DNA of 19,550 nucleotides from Chloroflexia bacterium. Lineage in GTDB: Bacteria > Chloroflexota > Chloroflexia > Thermomicrobiales > JALYUS01. Under the pieces are notes generated by a model, which saw only the letters and a list, made by a program, of their open reading frames with translations, was not told where the DNA came from and made no database searches. The position numbers and the translations under genes were made by a program. The stretch lies in assembly GCA_025924435.1 (NCBI GenBank), contig JAICIL010000046.1, positions 1-19,550 on the forward strand, written 5' to 3'. Shown here one piece after another: positions 14,106-19,550 of this stretch; within the stretch, counting starts at the first letter, position 1; each line of letters opens with the position of its first letter.

Positions 14106-15266
14106 GTGAGTGATCGTCACGACGCCCCGCGACCGATCCGCCTCGGTGTGATCGGCACCGGCCTCGCGGTCGAGCAACTGCACTGGCCCGCGCTGGTGCG
14201 GATGCCGGAGCGCTTCGCCATCGCCGCGTTCGCGAATCACAGCCGCCCGAAGGCGGAGCGCTTCGCCGGGTACAGCGGCGCTTCGATGGACGATTATCAC
14301 GCGGACTATCGCGACTTGCTGCGCCGCGACGATGTCGAGGCGGTCCTCGTCTCGCTGCCCATCCCGCTCAACTACCGGGTGACGCGCGATTGCCTGGCGG
14401 CGGGTAAGCACGTCATCTGCGAGAAACCGACGGGCGTTGACGAGGCGGAGGGGCGGGCGTTCGTCGCCCTGCAAGCGGCATACCCGGATCGCACGGCGCT
14501 GATCGCGGAGAACTGCTTCTACCGCGACGATCTCCGCCTCGCCCGCTCACTCCTCGACGCGGACGTGATCGGCCGCGTGCATCTCATGACATGGCGGATG
14601 GTCAATCAGACGGTGCCGATACCGGGCCGCTTCTCCAACACCCCGTGGCGGCACCATCCGGCCTATCGCGGCGGGGCGCACCTCGACGGCGGCGTCCACC
14701 ACACGGCGCAGATGCGCATGCTCTGCGGGGAGGTGCGGCAGGTGGACGGCGCGATCCAGTTCGCCAACACAACGATTGACGCGCCCTCCGATCTGACGCT
14801 CAATCTGCGGTTCGCGAGCGGCGCGATCGGCAACTACACCGCCTGCTACCCGGACATCCCCGTGCCGCCCGAACCGAACGAGATGCGGCTCTACGGGACG
14901 GAGGGCGTGATGGCCCTCGGCGGGCAGGCGAGCGGCCGACAGGTCGCCATCTACCGCCCGGACGGTCGCGTCGAGGAGCATCGTTTCGCGGACATAGATA
15001 GCGGCTATTACGGCGAATTCCTCAATTTCTCCGAGGCGATCATCCACGGCGCGCCCGTTGTCGCCACCATCGAGCAGAATTTCCGGAATATGCTGATCGT
15101 CCTGCGCGGCCTCGATTCCGCCGAGCAGGGGCGCGCGATCACGCTCGATGACGCGCCGGACGCGGCGAATGTGCCGTTGTGGCGTCCGCGCGGGGCGACC
15201 GGCCTCTTCGACGGGCTGCCCGGCCACTGCACGACCGAAACCCGGCGATGGATGGGCCGGGGGTAA
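14106..15266 (+). CDS. Gfo/Idh/MocA family NAD(P)-dependent oxidoreductase
   Basis: The 386-residue product has the N-terminal Rossmann fold with IRLGVIGTGLAVEQLHW (Gly14-x-x-Gly17-x-Gly19), the strand AVLVSLPI, and the family's EKP motif (Glu106-Lys107-Pro108 in HVICEKPTGVDE), whose Lys normally takes part in catalysis. The C-terminal beta-sheet domain holds GGAHLDGGVHHTAQM with His198 and His199, the usual catalytic D-x-G-x-H-x region. Relatives oxidise sugars, inositol or similar polyols, and the substrate is not predictable. The start is GTG at 14106 after GGCAGG, 6 nt upstream; an ATG at 14046 would add only a non-conserved tail. No signal peptide is present. DedA paralog 2 follows after 103 nt. 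Confidence 0.9.
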   Translation: MSDRHDAPRPIRLGVIGTGLAVEQLHWPALVRMPERFAIAAFANHSRPKAERFAGYSGASMDDYHADYRDLLRRDDVEAVLVSLPIPLNYRVTRDCLAAGKHVICEKPTGVDEAEGRAFVALQAAYPDRTALIAENCFYRDDLRLARSLLDADVIGRVHLMTWRMVNQTVPIPGRFSNTPWRHHPAYRGGAHLDGGVHHTAQMRMLCGEVRQVDGAIQFANTTIDAPSDLTLNLRFASGAIGNYTACYPDIPVPPEPNEMRLYGTEGVMALGGQASGRQVAIYRPDGRVEEHRFADIDSGYYGEFLNFSEAIIHGAPVVATIEQNFRNMLIVLRGLDSAEQGRAITLDDAPDAANVPLWRPRGATGLFDGLPGHCTTETRRWMGRG

Positions 15267-15369
15267 TCCGGCCCGGCAGCGGTGCCCCGAACGAGGCGGC
15301 AACGATCCTGCATACGAACAAGCGAATCGCCTCCGCAACAATGGCGAGGCGTCGTGGGGGGATCGTGCC

Positions 15370-16482
15370 GTGATCGTGCTGGGGACCGAACTGACCGACA
15401 CCTTCCATTTCCTGCTCGACGCCCATCCGCTGATCGTCATCGCCGCGCTCATCTTCATCGAGGAGGTGGGGGTGCCCAGCCCCGTCCCCGGCGACCTGAT
15501 GATGCTGCTGGCCGGGGTGGAGGTCGCGCAGCACCGGCAGCATCTCTGGGTCGTCCTGCTCGTGCAGGAACTCGCCACGGTCGCGGGCGCCAGCACGCTG
15601 TTCGCCTTCTCGCGCCGCGTCGGTCGCCCTTTCGTGGCGCGCTACGGCCGGTTCATCCATCTGACGCCGGAGCGGCTGGGGCGGGTGGAGACGGCGATGC
15701 GGCGGCACGGCCCGTGGTCGGTGGTGGCGGGGCGGCTGATCCCCGGCCTGCGCATCATCACCCCGATTGCCGTGGGGGTGCTCGGCGAGCCGTTCCTGAT
15801 CTTCCTGCCCGCGCTCGCCTTCGGCGGATTCCTGTATATCCTCGCGCTGACGCTCACCGGGGTCTACTTCGGCCCCGCCGCGCTCGATACCTTCGAGGGA
15901 ATCTCCCTCCCCGTCGCCGCGATCTGCTCGTTTATCGCGCTCGGCGTGCTGCTCTTCGTCGCGCGGAAGGCGCGTGGGGCATTGCGCGAGGAGCGGGGGC
16001 TTTTCCTCGGCGTGATCGCGGGCGTCGTCGCGCTGCTCGCGATCAACGGGATCGTCGGTCTCCTCCGCTTCGGGTTCCATCTCATCGGCAAGGCGGACCT
16101 CCTCGCGTCAACGAATGCGAGCAGCGGCTGGCGGCTGCTGCTCAGTTGGCCCGTCTTCCTCCTGATCGCGAGCATCATCGGCGCCGCCTACCACGCCTTC
16201 GACCTGCATCGCTGGCCGCCCCCGGCGCGCATCGCGCTCCTCTCCGTGCCGCCCATCATCATCACCGCGCTGGTATTGGATCCGCTTCTCGAAGGGCACG
16301 GGCCGGGACTGGCGCGGCGGCGCGACGAGGTGCTGCTCGCGGTGGAGGTGGTGCGCTGGCTGGCGTTCGGCCTGGCGCTCAATGCGCTGGTGCCGGCGAG
16401 CGCCCCGCCCGACCCCACGGATCGCGGGCAAACACCGCTGCATCGAACGCCGCTGCCATCTTCCAAGGAGGTAGTCTGGTAG
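15370..16482 (+). CDS. DedA family (VTT/SNARE-associated) membrane protein with C-terminal membrane extension, paralog 2
   Basis: The 370-residue product aligns without gaps to the first 128 residues of the protein at 9944: the acidic motif FIEEVGVPSPVPGD (Glu31, Glu32, Asp42), LMMLLAGVE, RRVGRPFVARYGRF and GRLIPGLRIITPIAVG. Both Arg122 and Arg128 are present, so the DedA proton/lipid-coupling arginines look intact. After about residue 195 it carries the same extension as paralog 1, with GWRLLLSWPVFLL, PLLEGH and EVVRWLAFGLAL. The start is GTG 15370, preferred because GGGGGGA (15356-15362) lies 7 nt upstream and because it matches the start of paralog 1; a longer frame from 15148 overlaps the oxidoreductase gene. 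It probably sits in the cytoplasmic membrane and handles a lipid carrier. Confidence 0.88.
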   Translation: MIVLGTELTDTFHFLLDAHPLIVIAALIFIEEVGVPSPVPGDLMMLLAGVEVAQHRQHLWVVLLVQELATVAGASTLFAFSRRVGRPFVARYGRFIHLTPERLGRVETAMRRHGPWSVVAGRLIPGLRIITPIAVGVLGEPFLIFLPALAFGGFLYILALTLTGVYFGPAALDTFEGISLPVAAICSFIALGVLLFVARKARGALREERGLFLGVIAGVVALLAINGIVGLLRFGFHLIGKADLLASTNASSGWRLLLSWPVFLLIASIIGAAYHAFDLHRWPPPARIALLSVPPIIITALVLDPLLEGHGPGLARRRDEVLLAVEVVRWLAFGLALNALVPASAPPDPTDRGQTPLHRTPLPSSKEVVW

Positions 16483-16513
16483 CGGAAACGCCCACCGCGC
16501 GCCGCGCACCGCG

Positions 16514-18280
16514 CTACCTGATTACGACCGTCTGCTGCGTCTCGGTGAAGGCGTCGTCGCCCCGCGCGAGCGCCTTGATCGTGATGGTGTGCGGCCCGTC
16601 GCTCAACCCCGCCAGCGAGACCATGCCGATATACCCGGAGTGCAGGAATGCCTCGCCGCCGAGTTGCGCGGAGACATCGTTGCGACCCGACCCGTATTCG
16701 GCCCATGTGCTCCGGTTGCCGTCAACGCCGATCAGCACGCCGCGCACCGGGCCGCGATCCACCGGATCAATGGACCACCCGACGACGGTCATCGCGTCGC
16801 TCGGATAGTCGTGCCGGGCGACGACGACCGGTGCGTCGGCCGTCGCCGGGTGATTGCCGATCGTGTCAACGGCGACGACCGCCCGCCCCGCCGAGGGCGC
16901 GATGCTATCCAGCCGTGGTGGCGGAGCCGCCGCGATCCCCCCGGCGAAATGGAGCGTGGCGAAGATGAGGGCCAGCGCGCCGCCCGCGGCGATATTCCCC
17001 TGCCGGGCGATCATCGCGAGCGAGAGGCGCGGCGCGCGACGGCCCTGCCTGGGGTCAGCGCTCACCCGTCGTTTCCCATCGCGGGCGCTATGCCGATCCC
17101 AGAACCCGACAATCGCCCGACGGCAGGGTACCTCGACCGCCGACCATCCGACATACGCCACCAGCAGGACAATCGTCCAATAGCCGGAGTAGAGCAGCCA
17201 GGGCGGGAGCGCGACGAACGGGCCGGGATGGATGACGTAGTAATGGCAGACGAGCAGGTGGAGCAGATAGAGCGAGAAACTGATCTCGCCGAGGAGCACG
17301 AGCGGGCGCCGGGAGAGGAGCCGCGCCACCGAGCCCCACTCGAACGCCATCACGCAGATCAGCGCGGCGAACGGCAGGCAGACGAAGCCGCTCGACGCGA
17401 GCCACGCCTCGCCCCCCGGCCCAACGATCCCCACATGCCCCGCGCGGCGCGCCCACGCCCCGCTTTCGAGCATGACGCCGAACGTCACGGCGAGGATCGC
17501 GACTTCGAGCGCGGTGCCGACCCGGCGGCCGGGGCGGATGCGCGGGCGGAGGTATCGCCAGAGATGCGCGGTCGCCACGCCGATCACGAATTCCCAAAGG
17601 CGCGCGAGGGGGAAGAAATAGACGACATCGCGCGCCTCCGCCCCGCGCGGGAGATGCGCCAGCCCGCGATTGGCGACGAGGATCGCCCCGCACGCGAGGA
17701 GGCAGGAGGCGGCCAGTTTGACGCGCCAGGTGCGCCGCCATCGCCAGAGCAGGAGCGGGAAACAGAGATAGAAGAAGAGTTCGACGGAGAGGCTCCACGA
17801 CACGCCGTTGAACGCCGTTTGCACCCGGTACACCGGCACCCACGCCTGGAGCAGGAAGAGCGTGAGCAGCCCCGCGCCGTGCGTATCGCGCGACACCGAA
17901 TCGCGATACCACGCGGGCAGGACGATCACATAGAGCAGGAAGGCCGCCACATGCAGCGGCACGATCCGGGCGAGGCGCGCGACGAGGAACCGCCGCGCCC
18001 CGCGCGGATCGAGCGACGGATAGGCGTACGTCAGGATGAAACCGGAGAGTACGAAGAAGAAGCAGACGCCCTGCGTGAGGGTGAACCGCGCGAGCGGCTT
18101 GATCGCGCCGAAATATCCTTGCGCATGGAGCATGACGATCATCGCGGCGGCGAAGAAGCGGAGCGAGGTCAGCGCGTGCAGTTTGGGTGTCGCGGCTTTC
18201 GCCGCCGTCCGGGGCGTCGTGGGCGGCGACACGGTGCGTGCCCGCGCGGCCATCGCGGGTGCGTGAACAACTGAAGTCAT
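16514..18280 (-). CDS. Acyltransferase 3 (OafA/YrhL type) with C-terminal Ig-like domain
   Basis: The 588-residue product begins with a low-complexity cytosolic tail, then an integral-membrane acyltransferase-3 domain of about ten helices (34-400). Family hallmarks: LTSLRFFAAAMIVMLHAQGY with the catalytic His52, FFFVLSGFIL, the R-x-x-R-x-x-P loop LVARLARIVPLH, and NGVSWSLSVELFFYLCFPLL. Such proteins O-acylate surface polysaccharides or other glycans across the membrane. After another membrane helix (GGALALIFATLHFAGG) comes a roughly 100-residue extracellular Ig-like domain: VVGWSIDP, VLIGVDGN, AEYGSGRNDVSAQ, GLSDGPHTITIKAL. This domain is seen next to sugar-modifying enzymes and may bind the acceptor. 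The start at 18280 has AAGGAAGG close upstream and a promoter at 18318-18346. Confidence 0.88.
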   Translation of the reverse strand: MTSVVHAPAMAARARTVSPPTTPRTAAKAATPKLHALTSLRFFAAAMIVMLHAQGYFGAIKPLARFTLTQGVCFFFVLSGFILTYAYPSLDPRGARRFLVARLARIVPLHVAAFLLYVIVLPAWYRDSVSRDTHGAGLLTLFLLQAWVPVYRVQTAFNGVSWSLSVELFFYLCFPLLLWRWRRTWRVKLAASCLLACGAILVANRGLAHLPRGAEARDVVYFFPLARLWEFVIGVATAHLWRYLRPRIRPGRRVGTALEVAILAVTFGVMLESGAWARRAGHVGIVGPGGEAWLASSGFVCLPFAALICVMAFEWGSVARLLSRRPLVLLGEISFSLYLLHLLVCHYYVIHPGPFVALPPWLLYSGYWTIVLLVAYVGWSAVEVPCRRAIVGFWDRHSARDGKRRVSADPRQGRRAPRLSLAMIARQGNIAAGGALALIFATLHFAGGIAAAPPPRLDSIAPSAGRAVVAVDTIGNHPATADAPVVVARHDYPSDAMTVVGWSIDPVDRGPVRGVLIGVDGNRSTWAEYGSGRNDVSAQLGGEAFLHSGYIGMVSLAGLSDGPHTITIKALARGDDAFTETQQTVVIR

Positions 18281-18317
18281 TGACCTTCCTTGCGTCCCGG
18301 TTGCCGCACCGCTCCGC

Positions 18318-18346
18318 AGCCTAGCGGGAACCGCCCCATCGGTCAA
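18318..18346 (-). promoter_or_regulatory. Promoter of the acyltransferase gene
   Basis: On the minus strand TTGACC (18346-18341) and TAGGCT (18323-18318) are 17 nt apart, with the start codon about 38 nt further. The -35 is five of six bases; the -10 is weaker. Confidence 0.5.
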
Positions 18347-18506
18347 GGGCAACGGCGGCCCCTCGTCGCAAATTTGGGGCCAAGGTGATTCGTACTGTCC
18401 AAAGGGTCAGCACGAAACTGTCCCGATAGGCGAAGTCTCGCGCGCCGCGGTTCGCCATACTGGAAACAGATGCAGGGGCGGGTGATGAGCGGGGGGAGGG
18501 GCGAGG

Positions 18507-19079
18507 ATGGAAGCCATCGTCACGAGTACGCACGAGATGATCTGGGTGGAGCAGGCGCGCCAGGGGGACGCCTCGGCCTTCGCATCGCTCCTGGGCCGCT
18601 ACGAGCGGCAGATTTACGGCTTCACCTACCGCATGATGGGCGGCAATGCCGCCGACGCGGACGACCTCACGCAGGAGACGTTCATCAAGGCGTATCGCGC
18701 CCTGCCGCGCACGGCGGATGTGCTGCATGTTTCCGCGTGGTTGCACCGGATCGCCGCCAACAGTTGCCGCGACGAGTTGCGCCGCCGGCGGCGCACCGCC
18801 TGCCAATCCTGGGATCCGGCCATCCACGAACCGATCATGCACGTCGGCGCGGAGGAGAATCCGGAAGCGCTGATGCTGCAAAAAGAAGCGGACGAATGGG
18901 TGCAGGCCGTGCTCAATCGCATGAAGCCGCGCAACAAGCAGGCGCTCACGCTGCGCGAGTACATGGGGATGTCGTGCGAGGAGATCGGCGCGGTCATGGG
19001 CATCTCGCACAAGGCCGTGAAATCCACCCTCTTCCGGGCGCGCGATGAGTTCCGCTGCGTCGCGGCAACGATGCGGTAG
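18507..19079 (+). CDS. ECF (sigma-70 family, RpoE-like) sigma factor
   Basis: The 190-residue product has the two-domain layout of ECF sigma factors. Region 2 runs about 25-90: LLGRYERQIYGFTYRMMGG, then the -10-recognition segment DADDLTQETFIKAYRAL. A linker of about 35 residues contains an Arg run (DELRRRRR). Region 4 runs about 130-182: MKPRNKQALTLREYMGMSCE, EEIGAVMGISHKAVKSTLFR, the HTH for the -35. The start at 18507 has a strong AGGGGCGAGG immediately before it. Target genes and signal are unknown; no anti-sigma factor gene is seen next to it in the window. The 18281-18506 gap contains no other gene. Confidence 0.92.
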   Translation: MEAIVTSTHEMIWVEQARQGDASAFASLLGRYERQIYGFTYRMMGGNAADADDLTQETFIKAYRALPRTADVLHVSAWLHRIAANSCRDELRRRRRTACQSWDPAIHEPIMHVGAEENPEALMLQKEADEWVQAVLNRMKPRNKQALTLREYMGMSCEEIGAVMGISHKAVKSTLFRARDEFRCVAATMR

Positions 19080-19191
19080 CGTCGCCCCCGGTACACACCC
19101 GCGGACTGCGTCACATGATCCTTCACGTAGACTGGCATTCACGGGTGGCAAACGCGCGTGTAGCGTAGCCAACGACTGCTGGCGCGGGGTG

Positions 19192-19197
19192 TAGAAT
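19192..19197 (+). promoter_or_regulatory. Possible -10 element before the last gene
   Basis: TAGAAT (five of six consensus bases) lies 80 nt before the start codon at 19278. No acceptable -35 sits 16-18 nt upstream, so the call rests on the -10 alone. The 19080-19277 gap shows no gene. Confidence 0.25.
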
Positions 19198-19277
19198 GGG
19201 GCGGTGGTGTGGCGCTTGCTGTGCTGTCTGGGTGAGACCGATCGTCCGCCGATCACGGAGCATGAGGAGGCAGCCCG

Positions 19278-19550
19278 ATGACCGACCGCACACCAACCAG
19301 GACGACGAATCTCGACCGCTACGGCAGCGTGGCTCTGCCGTGGAGTCGGGCGCACAGCGAACTCGCCAAAGGTTCAACCGGCCCCGACACCACCCACTTC
19401 CTCGGCACGATCGGTCCCGATGGCCGCCCACACGTCGCCGGGGTCGGGGCCGTGTGGTTCGACGGCGATCTCTACTTCACCAGCAACCTCGCCGCGCGCA
19501 AGGCCCGCAACCTGGCGGCGAACCCGGCCTGCACGATCGCCGTCAAGCTG
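19278..19550 (+). CDS. PPOX family protein, N-terminal part (runs off the window)
   Basis: Ninety-one codons are visible and the frame stays open to the edge. The product starts MTDRTPTRTTNLDRYG. The FMN-binding split-barrel pattern is clear: HFLGTIGPDGRPHVAGVGAV, then a strand WFDGDLYFTSNLA, and AARKARNLAANPACTIAVKL, where the Arg/Lys helix is the usual cofactor-phosphate contact. This is the order of pyridoxamine 5'-phosphate oxidase family proteins using FMN or F420. The start has GAGGAGG (19264-19270) 7 nt upstream. The ECF sigma gene ends 198 nt before it, so an own promoter is likely. The length and C-terminus are unknown. Confidence 0.85.
   Translation, partial: MTDRTPTRTTNLDRYGSVALPWSRAHSELAKGSTGPDTTHFLGTIGPDGRPHVAGVGAVWFDGDLYFTSNLAARKARNLAANPACTIAVKL

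Noticed and set aside
18414..18440. GAAAC (18414-18418) followed about 17 nt later by TCTCG, as a self-regulated ECF promoter of the sigma gene
   Set aside because: The downstream element does not match a usual ECF -10 and the spacing is arbitrary.

Overview
This is a GC-rich bacterial chromosomal segment with compact genes, small operons, several GTG starts and housekeeping-type promoters of the TTGACN / 17 nt / TAnnnT kind. The sequence carries no taxonomic marker beyond one tRNA. The mix of genes (DUF1326/DUF2182 pair, LLM-class oxidoreductase, PPOX proteins, DedA proteins with a C-terminal extension, OafA-type acyltransferase with an Ig-like tail) would fit a high-GC Chloroflexota such as the Thermomicrobia, or an actinobacterium. 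This placement is a weak inference.

Layout. 1-135: a promoter and tRNA-Arg(CCG) with an encoded CCA. 368-3685, all on the plus strand: a two-domain ABM-like protein, a small membrane-anchored protein with a degenerate CopC domain, the DUF1326-DUF2182 pair behind a strong promoter, and a DUF3303 protein. 3686-4584, minus strand: a doubtful small ORF and an HTH regulator whose promoter overlaps a clear operator. 4798-6022, plus strand: an SRAP/YedK-type gene with a LexA-like palindrome in its promoter, then a PPOX protein. 6085-9343, minus strand: LLM oxidoreductase, MFS transporter, lipoprotein, and the truncated N-terminus of a DHA2-type MFS transporter. 9496-11083, plus strand: a hypothetical protein and the first DedA protein. 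11102-13377, minus strand: MFS transporter and secreted SGNH hydrolase. 13617-16482, plus strand: a small hypothetical protein, a Gfo/Idh/MocA oxidoreductase and the second DedA protein. 16514-18280, minus strand: acyltransferase 3. 18507-19550, plus strand: an ECF sigma factor and the start of another PPOX protein.

How the genes relate. Most of the window is ordinary envelope, transport and redox content. The CopC remnant, DUF1326 and DUF2182 form a plausible metal-handling cluster. Two paralogous DedA-domain proteins lie 5.4 kb apart and share an extra C-terminal membrane module of about 170 residues with its own conserved motifs; this is the least explained protein feature here. The divergent 4585-4797 region is the best regulatory locus, with an operator for the HTH gene on one side and an SOS-like operator for the SRAP gene on the other. 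The pseudogene at 9053-9343 breaks at a perfect 9-bp inverted repeat, which suggests a deletion scar. I found no mobile element, CRISPR array, prophage or complete defence system, and nothing I would call a clearly new system.
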